A stretch of DNA of 64,000 nt from Limnobacter sp. 130. Its GTDB lineage: Bacteria > Pseudomonadota > Gammaproteobacteria > Burkholderiales > Burkholderiaceae_B. A program made the position numbers and the translations under genes. Location of the stretch: positions 623,882-687,881 of the forward strand of contig NZ_LR732328.1 in the NCBI RefSeq assembly GCF_902506325.1, in the 5' to 3' direction. The notes below the pieces were generated by a model. The model made no database searches. It worked only from the letters and a program-made list of their open reading frames with translations, and was not told the DNA's origin. The first letter of the stretch is position 1, and each line of letters begins with the position of its first letter. Positions 20,323-30,771 of the stretch are shown here, piece after piece.

Positions 20323-21882
20323 ATGAATTTATTGAAATCGGCCGCTGCAGTCAGCGCCATGACGATGCTCTCCCGGATAACAGGTCTGATCCGAGAGACA
20401 ATCACCGCGCGCCTCTTGGGGGCTGGGGCGGAGTCCGACGCTTTTTTCATTGCTTTCAGAATTCCAAATCTTTTGCGCAGATTGTTCGCCGAGGGTGCTT
20501 TTTCGCAGGCCTTTATTCCGATTTTGTCCCAAACAAACGCCACCGAGGGCAAAGCGGCTGCAGTCGATTTGGCGCGGCGTGTCAGTTCCTTGCTGTTTCT
20601 CTGTTTGTTGTTGATTGTTGTGTTGGGTGTTCTCGGCGGCAGCTGGGTGGTCATGGGCATGGCCAGTGGTTTGGAGCAAGGCAGCGAACAGTTTGAGCTG
20701 ACTGTGCTGCTTACCCAATGGATGTTTCCGTACATCCTTTTAATTTCAATGGTGGCCTTGGCCTCGGGCTTGTTGAATACCTTCCGATCATTTGCATTGC
20801 CTGCTTTTGCGCCGGTGTTGCTCAATGTCAGCTTTATTGCGGGCGCCTTGCTACTTGCCCCTTATTTTGATCAAGCGGTCAAGGCATTTGCCATTGCCGT
20901 CATGGTGGGTGGTGTATTGCAGGTGGCTGTGCTTTGGTATGGATTGGCCCGCACGGGGTGTTTGATCAACCCGTTTGCCGGATTTGGATCCATAAAAGCC
21001 GCCTGGCAGGACGATCGGGTTCGTCGAGTATTGAAGAACATGGTGCCTGCAACCCTGGCGGTGTCTGTGGCGCAAATCAGCTTGATCATCAATACCAATA
21101 TTGCATCGCATCTGGACAAGGGCAGTGTGTCCTGGATTTCTTATGGCGACCGCTTGATGGAATTTCCCACCGCCTTGTTGGGGGTTGCCTTGGGCACCGT
21201 GCTGTTGCCTTCGCTTTCTGCAGCCGCCACCCGCAGTCACGAGGAGTATTCCCGCCTGATGGACTGGGGGCTACGCCTGACCGTTGTACTGGTGCTGCCT
21301 GCCGCTGTGGGCATGGGGCTGTTCTCGGATGCCTTGGTGGCCTTGCTGTTTCACTATGGCCGTTTTGATGCCAATGATGTGGCCATGACCAGCCAGGCCG
21401 TTGTCGCTTATAGCTTGGGCTTGGCAGGTTTGGTATTGGTGAAAATTCTTGCCCCTGGTTTTTATGCCAAGCAGGATATTCGCACCCCGGTAAAAATTGG
21501 CATTGCGGTGGTGCTGGCTACCCAGCTCATGAACCTTGTCACCGTGCCTTTGCTGGGGCATGCGGGTTTGCCGCTCAGCATCAGCGGAGGGGCTTTGTTG
21601 AATGCTGGGGTGCTGTATTGGGGGCTGCGCAGGCGTGGCTTGTACACGCCATCAACGGGTTGGGCCGTTTATTTTGTCAAAGTGTTGGCGGCTGCCGTGG
21701 TCATGGGTGTCGCGCTGTGGTTCATGAATCAGCAATTTGACTGGCTTGCAATGGCCTCAACGCCGCTGTTGCGGGTTGGTATTGTGCTGGGAGTAATCGG
21801 GGTGTGTGGTGCAGTGTATTTTGCTGTATTGGCCGCTTTGGGTTTGAATCCGAAGCGCTTGGTTCGCAAGCCTGCAGTTTGA
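20323..21882 (+). CDS. murJ: Lipid II flippase MurJ (MviN)
   Basis: A 519-residue membrane protein with about 14 hydrophobic segments. The N-terminus MNLLKSAAAVSAMTMLSRIT, then GLIRETITARLLGAG and DAFFIAFRIPNLLRRLFAEG, is the hallmark of MurJ; TALLGVALGTVLLPSLS and LAPGFYAKQDIRTPVKI are also typical. It flips lipid II across the inner membrane for peptidoglycan synthesis. It is adjacent to rpsT, a conserved pairing in proteobacteria. No clear ribosome binding site precedes the ATG at 20323. It ends tail to tail with adk; a GC-rich hairpin (GCTTGC 21885-21890 / GCAAGC 21911-21916, no T-run) lies between. Confidence 0.95.
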   Translation: MNLLKSAAAVSAMTMLSRITGLIRETITARLLGAGAESDAFFIAFRIPNLLRRLFAEGAFSQAFIPILSQTNATEGKAAAVDLARRVSSLLFLCLLLIVVLGVLGGSWVVMGMASGLEQGSEQFELTVLLTQWMFPYILLISMVALASGLLNTFRSFALPAFAPVLLNVSFIAGALLLAPYFDQAVKAFAIAVMVGGVLQVAVLWYGLARTGCLINPFAGFGSIKAAWQDDRVRRVLKNMVPATLAVSVAQISLIINTNIASHLDKGSVSWISYGDRLMEFPTALLGVALGTVLLPSLSAAATRSHEEYSRLMDWGLRLTVVLVLPAAVGMGLFSDALVALLFHYGRFDANDVAMTSQAVVAYSLGLAGLVLVKILAPGFYAKQDIRTPVKIGIAVVLATQLMNLVTVPLLGHAGLPLSISGGALLNAGVLYWGLRRRGLYTPSTGWAVYFVKVLAAAVVMGVALWFMNQQFDWLAMASTPLLRVGIVLGVIGVCGAVYFAVLAALGLNPKRLVRKPAV

Positions 21883-21925
21883 TTGCTTGCGGCACCCCGA
21901 ACAGGGCGCTGCAAGCAGGTTTGAA

Positions 21926-22641
<716 letters not shown>

Positions 22642-22753
22642 AATGTTTTTTGGCCGGTTATTCTTATTCGAAGCCTTCGCGATTATGGGTGGTTCAACTT
22701 GCAGAAAACTTACCCACAGGCGGACTCGAATATTTCTTCATGGTCGTTCAGCC

Positions 22754-23515
22754 TTAACGAGACCCGAACAATGTCCTGACTTTTTCCAGGTCTTGCACGG
22801 TGTCTACCCCGGGAAGCGGGGCATCCTGAATCATACACACTTTTATACGAAAGCCATTGGCCAGCGCCCGCAGTTGTTCAAGTGATTCAAGCACTTCGAT
22901 TCGGGCGGGGGGCAGTGTTTGATACACCTTGAGAAAACGGGCGCGGTAGGCGTACAAGCCAATGTGGCGAATGCCCAGCTGCCCTGCAGGCGCACCTGTT
23001 GGCCAGGATTCCAAGGCATACGCATCTCGCGGGTAAGGAATCGGGGCCCGGGAAAAGTAAAGCGCTTCACCGTCTTCCCGCATGGCGATCTTCACCACAT
23101 TGGGGTTCTTGAATTCTTCCCAGTTGTCGATGGTGTGCCCACACGTCGCAATGTCTTGCGCGTCGTCCAGCAAGGCTTTGGCCACCAGGTCAATCAGGGC
23201 GGGGTCAATCAGGGGTTCGTCACCCTGCACGTTCACTACCACCGTGTCGTCGGCCCAGCCTTTGATCTGGGCTACTTCTGCAATTCTGTCCGTACCGGTT
23301 GGCCAGTCACCACGCGTCATGACAACCTGCAGGCCATGCGCTTTGCACACCGTTTCAATGTCAGGGTGATCCGTGGCCACCAGCACTTCGTCGGCTCCAG
23401 ACTTCAAGGCCTGTTCAGCCACGCGCACCACCATGGGTTTGCCCGCAATGTCGAGTAGCGGTTTGCCGGGCAGGCGGGTGGATGCATGACGGGCCGGAAT
23501 GACGGCTTTGAACAT
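22754..23515 (-). CDS. kdsB: 3-deoxy-manno-octulosonate cytidylyltransferase (CMP-KDO synthetase)
   Basis: A 253-residue nucleotidyltransferase that activates KDO with CTP for lipopolysaccharide inner core. It shows FKAVIPARHASTRLPGKPL at the N-terminus, VNVQGDEPLIDP (CTP/Mg site) and GIRHIGLYAYRARFL, all typical of KdsB. It follows the Trm112-like gene by 5 bp and lies downstream of lpxK, so two LPS steps, lipid A phosphorylation and KDO activation, are in one transcript. Confidence 0.96.
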   Translation of the reverse strand: MFKAVIPARHASTRLPGKPLLDIAGKPMVVRVAEQALKSGADEVLVATDHPDIETVCKAHGLQVVMTRGDWPTGTDRIAEVAQIKGWADDTVVVNVQGDEPLIDPALIDLVAKALLDDAQDIATCGHTIDNWEEFKNPNVVKIAMREDGEALYFSRAPIPYPRDAYALESWPTGAPAGQLGIRHIGLYAYRARFLKVYQTLPPARIEVLESLEQLRALANGFRIKVCMIQDAPLPGVDTVQDLEKVRTLFGSR

Positions 23516-23520
23516 GGGGC

Positions 23521-23697
23521 TTAAGGGTTGGAAGTTGAAACGGGTTCAGCCTGATCCACCAGCATGATGGGGATTCCGTCTCGCACAGGAAATGCGAGTT
23601 TGTCAGCTTTGCACACCAGGTAGCCGTCGCTTGGCCGTTTTACAAGTGGCCCTTTGCAGATGGGGCAAACCAGGATATCAATCAATTGTGGGTCCAA
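23521..23697 (-). CDS. Trm112/YcaR-family small protein (UPF0434)
   Basis: A 58-residue ORF found by reading the gap between kdsB and lpxK. It begins with TTG at 23697, overlapping the last 20 bp of lpxK, and reads (M)DPQLIDILVCPICKGPLV with a CPIC metal-type pair, then CKADKLAFPVRDGIPIMLVD. This is the pattern of the Trm112-like YcaR family that sits between lpxK and kdsB in many proteobacteria. Bacterial members have no firmly established role; the archaeal and eukaryotic relatives activate methyltransferases. The TTG start and overlap suggest coupling to lpxK translation. No ATG or GTG in frame gives the complete family N-terminus. Confidence 0.85.
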   Translation of the reverse strand: MDPQLIDILVCPICKGPLVKRPSDGYLVCKADKLAFPVRDGIPIMLVDQAEPVSTSNP

Positions 23698-24748
23698 TGC
23701 AATCCTCTAGGGCTTGTGTCAGGGCGGGGGGCAGTGTGACGCTTATCTCGGCCACCCACACCTTTGGGTTCGAATGGTCCAATTTTACGGCATCTTTGCC
23801 GCTTGTGATCAGCACCTGTTGAATGAACTGTGCGCAAAAGTCTTCAGGATAGTTGAAATGATCCGGAAGTCCATGGCGGGCATCCAGGTTAAGGCCGACA
23901 GACCGAAGCGCAGCGAACAATTTTTCCGGGTTGCCCATTCCGGTAAATGCCACTAATTTCAACCCTTTCCAGTGTTCCTTGGCTTGGTCGATTGTCAAGA
24001 AAAGGCCAGAGCTCAGTTGACTGAATCCTGTCAGTTGAACCTGTATGGCGTGCCAATTGTTTTGAACCGGCCTGTTCAGTGCCTTGCTCAGCACTTGCGG
24101 TGCAATGTTAGAGCACAGCACCGCATCCACAGAGTCGAGTCTGGCGAGTGGCTCTCGCAAAGGGCCAGCAGGCAGAAGGCGACCATTGCCATGCGCGCGG
24201 GAATCAAACACAACCCATTCAAGTTGGCGGGCAAGGCGGTGATGTTGCAAACCATCGTCTGACACGATCAAACTCAAATCGGGGAAGTGTCGCAACAGAA
24301 GGTTGACCGCCTGGCTTCGATCGGCGCACACGGCCACCGGGCAACCGGTTTCATGGCTTAAAAAGAGAGGCTCGTCTCCTACCTCACTTGCTGCAGGCAG
24401 TGTCTGCGCGGGGTCAATCAGCATGGGGGTTTGTGCTGAACGACCGTACCCACGGCTGACGATTCCGACCTGCTGACCATTCGCCAAAAAGTGTTGGCAC
24501 ACTGCCATCACGATCGGGGTTTTGCCAGCGCCACCCGCAATCAGATTGCCAATAACCAACACAGGAGGTCTGCAGGCTTTTTTGGCAGCGACCGATTTTT
24601 TGTTTTGTCTGCTCACCCAGCGCAGGCTTTTGTAAATCAATTCGAGCAAACTTAAGGACAGACCGACGATGAGGCTTGGCTTGTGCCCGCCATACCAAAT
24701 CTGAAGCAAGCCCGACTCAACCTGGGCCTTGCGATTCCCGGTGTTCAT
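23678..24748 (-). CDS. lpxK: Tetraacyldisaccharide 4'-kinase
   Basis: A 356-residue inner-membrane-associated P-loop kinase that phosphorylates the 4' position of the lipid A disaccharide. The Walker A region is GNLIAGGAGKTPIVM and other LpxK segments are IVSRGYGR, DEPLFLS, IVSDDGLQHHRL and AFTGMGNPEKLF. A hydrophobic N-terminal segment (IVGLSLSLLELIYKSL) should anchor it. The start overlaps the exbD stop by 4 bp, and the 3' end overlaps the Trm112-like gene. Confidence 0.95.
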   Translation of the reverse strand: MNTGNRKAQVESGLLQIWYGGHKPSLIVGLSLSLLELIYKSLRWVSRQNKKSVAAKKACRPPVLVIGNLIAGGAGKTPIVMAVCQHFLANGQQVGIVSRGYGRSAQTPMLIDPAQTLPAASEVGDEPLFLSHETGCPVAVCADRSQAVNLLLRHFPDLSLIVSDDGLQHHRLARQLEWVVFDSRAHGNGRLLPAGPLREPLARLDSVDAVLCSNIAPQVLSKALNRPVQNNWHAIQVQLTGFSQLSSGLFLTIDQAKEHWKGLKLVAFTGMGNPEKLFAALRSVGLNLDARHGLPDHFNYPEDFCAQFIQQVLITSGKDAVKLDHSNPKVWVAEISVTLPPALTQALEDCIGPTID

Positions 24749-25173
24749 GGGGCTTTGCCGCCGGCAGTGGCGATCGATACCCTTGCAACGCCCAGTGAGG
24801 CCAGCATGTCCATGACCAGCACGACAGATTGATGCGTTGCTGCTGCGTCGGCCTCCACAATTGCCCTGCGTTCTTCACCAGCCGGTTTTGCAGCCAAAGT
24901 CTTGCTGAGCTCGGTGCGCAATTGGGTTTCGGTCAGTACACTTTGAGCACCCAGTGCGTAATTGCCATCTCGACCTACTCGTATTCGCAGTGCCTCCGGC
25001 GGCGTGGTGTCTTCCTTCGCACTTTGGGTGCCGGGCAGGTCTACCTCTAGTTGGCTCGGTTGCATGAACGTAGTCGACACCACCAAAAAGATAACAATCA
25101 CCAACAACACATCAATGAGTGGAATGAGGTTGATGTCGGGTGCTTCAGTGCCTGTTTTTCGCTTGATTCTCAA
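24745..25173 (-). CDS. exbD: Biopolymer transport protein ExbD
   Basis: A 142-residue inner-membrane protein with one N-terminal transmembrane helix and a periplasmic domain. The sequence MRIKRKTGTEAPDINLIPL, then IDVLLVIVIFLVVSTTF, holds the conserved membrane Asp that carries protons in ExbD/TolR. I choose the TTG at 25173: it gives the standard short basic N-terminus, lies 10 bp after the exbB stop and has GAGG about 8 nt upstream. A longer frame to 25257 would overlap exbB. It partners ExbB to energise a TonB-type or LPS-linked transport system; its coupling to lpxK is a common betaproteobacterial arrangement. Confidence 0.9.
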   Translation of the reverse strand: MRIKRKTGTEAPDINLIPLIDVLLVIVIFLVVSTTFMQPSQLEVDLPGTQSAKEDTTPPEALRIRVGRDGNYALGAQSVLTETQLRTELSKTLAAKPAGEERRAIVEADAAATHQSVVLVMDMLASLGVARVSIATAGGKAP

Positions 25174-25183
25174 TGCCCGCCCC

Positions 25184-25798
25184 TCAGGCCTGTTTGCGCG
25201 AGTTGGCGTGCTGTTTGAGCAAATCTTCAAACGGCTTGAGCGAGTCGCCCATGTCATCGAGCAGGCTGTTGATCCGGATCCGGAACAGTCGATAGGCGAC
25301 CAAGGCGGGAATGGCCACGATCAAGCCGAAAGCGGTGTTGTAGAGGGCCACGGCAATACCTGCGGCAATCGCTTCTGGCGTTTGAGCCCCGGAACCTTGA
25401 ACAGCAAAAATTTCGATCATGCCAATGACCGTGCCCAGCAAGCCCATCAAAGGGGCGGCGCTGGCAATCATGGACAACACATCCAGGTGTTTCTCGAGCG
25501 TGTTTTGAATTCCGATTGATTTATCCTGCATCGCGGTCTCAATGCTCTCGTTCTTGTAGAACGCGGAAAGCCCTGCGGCCATCAAACCACCCAACGCACT
25601 GTGTGCCTCTAGTCGGGCAATATTTTGTCGGTCTTTGAACTGGGGGAGGGTTTTGCAAACATCGGTCACCAGATTTTCAGGTATCAAGTCCTTCTTGCGT
25701 AAGGCCCAAATGCGTTCCAGCATGATTGCCAAGGCGACCACCGAACCAAAAATCAGAGGCCAAATTGGCCAGCCCGCCGCAGAAATGATTGACCACAC
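25184..25798 (-). CDS. exbB: ExbB/MotA-TolQ-type proton channel protein
   Basis: A 204-residue protein with three transmembrane segments. Typical features are MWSIISAAGWPIWPLIFGSV at the start, ALGGLMAAGLSAFYKN, and LEKHLDVLSMIASAAPLMGLLGTVIGMIEIF leading into the conserved third helix. With ExbD it forms the proton-driven motor. The start is GTG at 25798, with AGGAG (complement of 25806-25810) 7 nt upstream; an ATG at 25855 would add a basic extension that does not look family-like. It opens the exbB-exbD-lpxK-Trm112-kdsB operon. Confidence 0.9.
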   Translation of the reverse strand: MWSIISAAGWPIWPLIFGSVVALAIMLERIWALRKKDLIPENLVTDVCKTLPQFKDRQNIARLEAHSALGGLMAAGLSAFYKNESIETAMQDKSIGIQNTLEKHLDVLSMIASAAPLMGLLGTVIGMIEIFAVQGSGAQTPEAIAAGIAVALYNTAFGLIVAIPALVAYRLFRIRINSLLDDMGDSLKPFEDLLKQHANSRKQA

Positions 25799-26098
25799 AA
25801 GTAGACTCCTATTCAGTAAGACACGGACTCTAGCGAAAAAACCAACATTACACAAATTGCGCCGAAGTCGAAATATTTGTTCATTGTGGATAACTTTGGG
25901 GAAAAGCCCCTCAAATTTTTGAATTATCAGCTGCTTTTAAGAAAAATGAACTTTTTGTGCACTGTAATTTGTTTGTTTTTTCTTTTGTAATCAGTTGCTT
26001 ATGTTTGTTCTCTTGTATTTCGGGCATGTTGCACAGAAAGTAATCTTTTGTTATCGCATGTGGAAATGTTCTGGTTTTTTAGCCAGTTTGGTCTATAA
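25799..26098. promoter_or_regulatory. AT-rich divergent promoter region exbB/xseA with a perfect DnaA box
   Basis: This 300-bp gap has no ORF. It contains TGTGGATAA at 25885-25893, whose complement TTATCCACA is the exact DnaA box consensus, then a GGGG/CCCC mini-dyad and a strongly AT-rich run with T-tracts (25915-26010). Promoters for exbB (leftward) and xseA (rightward) must lie here, but I could not pick convincing -10/-35 pairs. One DnaA box alone does not make an origin. Confidence 0.5.
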
Positions 26099-27466
26099 AT
26101 GATTGACTTAAAAACAGTTTTCTCGGTCAGCCAACTGGCGCGGCACTTGAATGATCATCTTCGAAATGAATTTGGTTCGATCCGGATTCAAGGCGAAGTG
26201 GCGGCGTTTACCCGTGCTTCTTCCGGGCATTGGTACTTGGCGTTGAAAGACGAATCTGCTCAATTGAAGGCGGTCATGTTCCGCCAACGCAATGTCCTTG
26301 CCGGCTTTTTTCCGGCTGTGGGGGACAAAGTCGAGGTGCTTGCCCAACTGGCCATGTACGAGCAACGTGGCGAACTGCAGTTGATCGTTGATGTGATCAA
26401 GAAAGCCGGGCAGGGCAATTTGCACGAGCAGTATTTGCAACTGAAAACCAAGTTGACCCAGGAAGGCTTGTTCGATTCTGGTCGCAAACGTTCACTTCCT
26501 TCTGTTGTATTCAATCTTGGCGTGATTACCTCTTTGCAAGCCGCAGCGCTTGCCGATGTAAAACAGGCTCTGGCTCGGCGCGCGCCCCATGTCGAATATT
26601 CCGTTTATCACACCGCAGTACAGGGCGAGCAGGCGGCAGCGCAAATTATTGAGGCCTTGCGCAAGGCCGACCAAGCAGGTCACCAGGCGCTTGTGCTTTG
26701 CCGCGGCGGTGGTAGCCTGGAGGATCTGTGGTGTTTCAACGTAGAGGCTGTTGTGCGCGCGGTGGCGGCGTGTAAAACGCCAATCGTGGTTGGGGTGGGG
26801 CATGAAACCGATGTGACGCTGGCCGAGTTTGCCGCAGATTTGCGTGCTGCAACACCGACTGCCGCCGCTGAATTGATCAGCCGGCCTACGCGTGAATTGC
26901 TGGCCGAGATTCAAGGTTTGCATATGGGCTTGCGCAAAGCCTTGCGTCACCGGGCTCAAATGCTGGTTCAGCGCGTGGATCGTGCCGAGCTGGGCTTGCT
27001 GACACCCACGGCTTATTTGAATTCTCTTGAGTCACGCTTGAGTAACGCCAGTAGCCGTTTGCCAAAGCTGGTGGAGCGTGGACTGGTGCAACAGTCCAAC
27101 TCGATTGGCGGTTTGTGGCAATCGATGTCACTTGAAATGGAGGCCTCGCAAAATTCGGTGGGCCGAAGCACTCAATTTCTGCAAAGTGCGCTTTTGGCGG
27201 CTCAGCGACGGCGCATGGCCGCATTTGATTCAAGCATCGAGCGTTTGGGTTCTGTGGTCGAGGCTGTTTCCCCTCAAAGAACCCTTGAGCGAGGTTATGC
27301 TTTTTTGCAGCCAGAAGGTCGTGATACGGTGATTCGCTCTGTGGCGGATGTGCAAACGGGCGATGGTTTGCGCGCCACCCTGGCTGACGGGGAAATTGTG
27401 GTGAATGTTCGCGAGAAAACAGAGCTGCGCGGAACGTTCAACAAGGATGTCAAAAAATCAAGATAG
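26099..27466 (+). CDS. xseA: Exodeoxyribonuclease VII large subunit
   Basis: A 455-residue protein with an N-terminal OB-fold ([45 protein letters not shown]) and the catalytic core ([54 protein letters not shown]). The C-terminal coiled coil and tail ([13 protein letters not shown]) are present. Residue 148 of the usual G-V-I-T-S-x-x-G-A-A-x-x-D motif reads Q-A-A, with A for G, a minor variation. It forms exonuclease VII with XseB, encoded at 15.5 kb. Confidence 0.95.
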   Translation: MIDLKTVFSVSQLARHLNDHLRNEFGSIRIQGEVAAFTRASSGHWYLALKDESAQLKAVMFRQRNVLAGFFPAVGDKVEVLAQLAMYEQRGELQLIVDVIKKAGQGNLHEQYLQLKTKLTQEGLFDSGRKRSLPSVVFNLGVITSLQAAALADVKQALARRAPHVEYSVYHTAVQGEQAAAQIIEALRKADQAGHQALVLCRGGGSLEDLWCFNVEAVVRAVAACKTPIVVGVGHETDVTLAEFAADLRAATPTAAAELISRPTRELLAEIQGLHMGLRKALRHRAQMLVQRVDRAELGLLTPTAYLNSLESRLSNASSRLPKLVERGLVQQSNSIGGLWQSMSLEMEASQNSVGRSTQFLQSALLAAQRRRMAAFDSSIERLGSVVEAVSPQRTLERGYAFLQPEGRDTVIRSVADVQTGDGLRATLADGEIVVNVREKTELRGTFNKDVKKSR

Positions 27467-27543
27467 AATCAGAGGGGTTGAAATGCCGGGTTTTGCCCCA
27501 AGCTGAAGTTTTCGTATTGATTGAAGTGAGAGAGGATACTGAT

Positions 27544-28125
27544 ATGCAACACACACTGCCCGAACTGCCCTACGCGATGGACGCGCTGGCTCCCCATATT
27601 TCCAAAGAAACACTGGAATACCACTACGGCAAGCACCATGCTGCTTACGTTACAAATCTGAACAACCTGGTAAAGGGCACTGAGTTTGAAAACTCTGGCC
27701 TGGAAGACATCGTCAAGAAGTCGACCGGCGGCGTATTCAACAACGCAGCGCAAATCTGGAACCACACTTTTTATTGGCATTGCCTGTCACCCAATGGTGG
27801 CGGCGCACCAAGCGGCAAACTGGCTGACGCAATCAATGCCAAATTCGGCAGCTTTGATGCATTCAAGGAAGCATTTACAAAAAGTGCAATCGGTAATTTT
27901 GGTTCCAGCTGGACATGGTTGGTGAAAAAAGCCGATGGTTCTGTGGACATTGTGAACACCAGCAACGCTGCCACACCGTTGACTACCCAGGACAAGCCCC
28001 TGTTGACCTGCGACTTGTGGGAACACGCTTACTACATCGACTATCGCAATGCCCGCCCCAAGTACGTTGAGACTTTCTGGAACCTGGTGAACTGGGAATT
28101 TGCATCCAAGAATTTCGAAGGCTAA
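27544..28125 (+). CDS. sodB: Superoxide dismutase (Fe type)
   Basis: A 193-residue iron/manganese superoxide dismutase that removes superoxide in the cytoplasm. Metal ligands are visible: His27 in [12 protein letters not shown], the His in [10 protein letters not shown], and Asp/His in [11 protein letters not shown]. The segments FGSSWTWLV and [10 protein letters not shown]-like [10 protein letters not shown] point to the Fe-dependent subgroup. I use the ATG at 27544 ([10 protein letters not shown], with GAGAGAGGA upstream), not the longer frame at 27478. It is a single gene after xseA and ends at a strong terminator. Confidence 0.95.
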   Translation: MQHTLPELPYAMDALAPHISKETLEYHYGKHHAAYVTNLNNLVKGTEFENSGLEDIVKKSTGGVFNNAAQIWNHTFYWHCLSPNGGGAPSGKLADAINAKFGSFDAFKEAFTKSAIGNFGSSWTWLVKKADGSVDIVNTSNAATPLTTQDKPLLTCDLWEHAYYIDYRNARPKYVETFWNLVNWEFASKNFEG

Positions 28126-28149
28126 ATTTTTCGAAATCAGATTGAGAAG

Positions 28150-28197
28150 ACCGACCCTCGAGTTGTGCAGCATGTGCAACAAAGGGTCGGTTTTTTT
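28150..28197 (+). terminator. Rho-independent terminator of sodB
   Basis: ACCGACCCT (28150-28158) pairs with AGGGTCGGT (28183-28191), with a further dyad inside the loop, and is followed by seven Ts (28191-28197). It lies between the stops of the convergent sodB and DUF192 genes. Confidence 0.9.
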
Positions 28198-28204
28198 ATG
28201 TTCG

Positions 28205-28696
28205 TTATGGTTGTGTGTCCTTGGCTTGTTCGGGCAGGTGCAACTGCTCGCCTGCCTCAATACCGAGTTTTAAGAACCAGCCCTGATTCATTTCCAGTGC
28301 AAACCTGGCGCTGCCACTGGAGCAGTGAATATCTGCCGTACCGGCTTTCATTGGCTCAATATTCAGAATGACTCCGTTGCTGTCTGCAAAGGCCACATCG
28401 AGATCAATCAACGTGTTTTTCATCCACATGCACTGGGTTTCGCTGTGTTTGAACACAAAAAGCATCCCAGCGTTTTTTCCTAGATTTTGTCGATTCATCA
28501 AACCAATTTGGCGGGTTAGGTCGCTGTTGGCCAGCTCGGCTTTCACGACATGTTCGCCCACATGAAGCTGTACGATTGGCAATTGCGCCTGAACCGGTCC
28601 AGCCGCATTGCTTATGCAGGCAGCCAAGCCCAGTGCGGTCGCCGCCAGTGTCAGCCTGAATGTGGCGCGGTGATTGTTCATTTGATCAAAGTGCAT
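28205..28696 (-). CDS. DUF192 family lipoprotein-like exported protein
   Basis: A 163-residue protein. The N-terminus (MHFDQMNNHRATFRLTLAAT, then ALGLAACIS) is a signal peptide with a lipobox-like LAAC, so it is probably exported and perhaps lipid-anchored. The mature part matches DUF192: ELANSDLTRQIGLMNRQNL, GMLFVFKHSETQCMWMKNTL and LDVAFADSNGVI. The family is widespread and its function is unknown. ATG 28696 has AGGAA about 10 nt upstream; a second ATG at 28681 is also possible. It converges with sodB and is divergent from icd. Confidence 0.82.
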   Translation of the reverse strand: MHFDQMNNHRATFRLTLAATALGLAACISNAAGPVQAQLPIVQLHVGEHVVKAELANSDLTRQIGLMNRQNLGKNAGMLFVFKHSETQCMWMKNTLIDLDVAFADSNGVILNIEPMKAGTADIHCSSGSARFALEMNQGWFLKLGIEAGEQLHLPEQAKDTQP

Positions 28697-28751
28697 GAAA
28701 TCTGGTTCCTGTCAGAGATCTGAAAGAAGATGGCGTTATTATACGGCTTGG

Positions 28752-28826
28752 CGCAATAAGGAATGCAATTTCATATTGCGAAATAATTGTGATTTTCGTA
28801 GTGAAGGGATACACTAGAGTGTTCCC
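28752..28826 (+). promoter_or_regulatory. icd promoter with two dyads
   Basis: TTGTGA (28787-28792) and TACACT (28810-28815) are 17 bp apart and form a plausible sigma-70 promoter for icd. A perfect inverted repeat CGCAATA (28752-28758) / TATTGCG (28774-28780), centred about 22 bp apart half to half, lies just upstream. A second, imperfect dyad (GGGA-t-ACACT / AGTGT-TCCC, 28806-28826) covers the -10 box and start site. This layout suggests control by at least one dimeric regulator. Confidence 0.45.
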
Positions 28827-28857
28827 TCTAACACACCAGAGAAGCAGCGGAGAGACC

Positions 28858-30105
<1,248 letters not shown>

Positions 30106-30128
30106 GGCATTCGTCTGTTTGCCCCAAG

Positions 30129-30157
30129 AAAAAAGCCGGCTTGGGGCCGGCTTTTTT
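30129..30157. terminator. Bidirectional terminator between icd and the cold-shock gene
   Basis: GCCGGC (30135-30140), loop TTGGG, GCCGGC (30146-30151), with A6 before and T6 after. The symmetric flanks let it end transcription from icd and from the convergent cold-shock gene. Confidence 0.9.
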
Positions 30158-30186
30158 CTTAATCGATGGTTTGATTATTTTACTTA

Positions 30187-30408
30187 TCAGGCGGCGCTGG
30201 TTGCGTCCATTACAGAGATGTTCTGAGCCTGCTTACCTTTTGGTCCATCCACCACTTCAAAAGTCACTTTCTGACCTTCTTTAAGTGTGCGGAATCCAGA
30301 TGCCTGGATTGCTGAAAAGTGGGCAAATAGTTCATCACTCCCTTGATCTGGAGTAATAAAACCAAAACCCTTTGCATCATTGAACCATTTTACGGTGCCG
30401 GTCGCCAT
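30187..30408 (-). CDS. Cold-shock domain protein (CspA family)
   Basis: A 73-residue single cold-shock domain. The RNA-binding motifs RNP1 (KGFGFITP) and RNP2-like (LFAHFSAI) are intact. Such proteins bind single-stranded nucleic acid and act as RNA chaperones; whether this copy is cold-induced is not visible. The ATG at 30408 follows GGAGG by 7 nt. A minus-strand promoter candidate TTGACC (complement 30517-30522) - 17 bp - AAGAAT (complement 30494-30499) predicts a leader of about 80 nt. The icd/csp/clpSA order is common in betaproteobacteria. Confidence 0.93.
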   Translation of the reverse strand: MATGTVKWFNDAKGFGFITPDQGSDELFAHFSAIQASGFRTLKEGQKVTFEVVDGPKGKQAQNISVMDATSAA

Positions 30409-30771
30409 CGCGAAACCTCCTTCAAAAAACAATACTTCGATCGGAACGCAAGAACTTTCCGACAACTCGCCAGTCATAGCCAGCTTGACTCCTATTCTTT
30501 GACCTGTTTACGCTGGGGTCAACCATACAATAGATACATTTTTTCAGGGTTTACCCCTTGTAATAGACAGGATCTGTCTATATCTAGTCACATCCGGCTT
30601 TTTGGGTGATTGACCAGGTGGGGCCAAAATTGCAAATTGGACTGAGGGTTTGCATATTTTTTGACGTGTTGCTGATTGAATTTTCAGGAAAATTTTCTAG
30701 CCTTCAATAAAGGCAGTGTATTGCTCTCTAATCCTTGTTGCGTGCCCCTTAGAAGTGATTACAATGAAGTT
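30409..30771. promoter_or_regulatory. Divergent control region cold-shock gene / clpS
   Basis: This 363-bp gap contains no gene. It has a perfect 8-bp dyad ATAGACAG-GAT-CTGTCTAT (30563-30581) and an AT-rich dyad AATTTT-cagg-AAAATT (30679-30694). The cold-shock leader with its candidate promoter occupies about 30409-30522. The clpS promoter was not identified with confidence; TTGACG at 30661-30666 lacks a good -10 at the right spacing. Confidence 0.5.

Noticed and set aside
25885-26010. Replication origin
   Set aside because: Only one perfect DnaA box and no dnaA, dnaN, gidA or parAB genes nearby.
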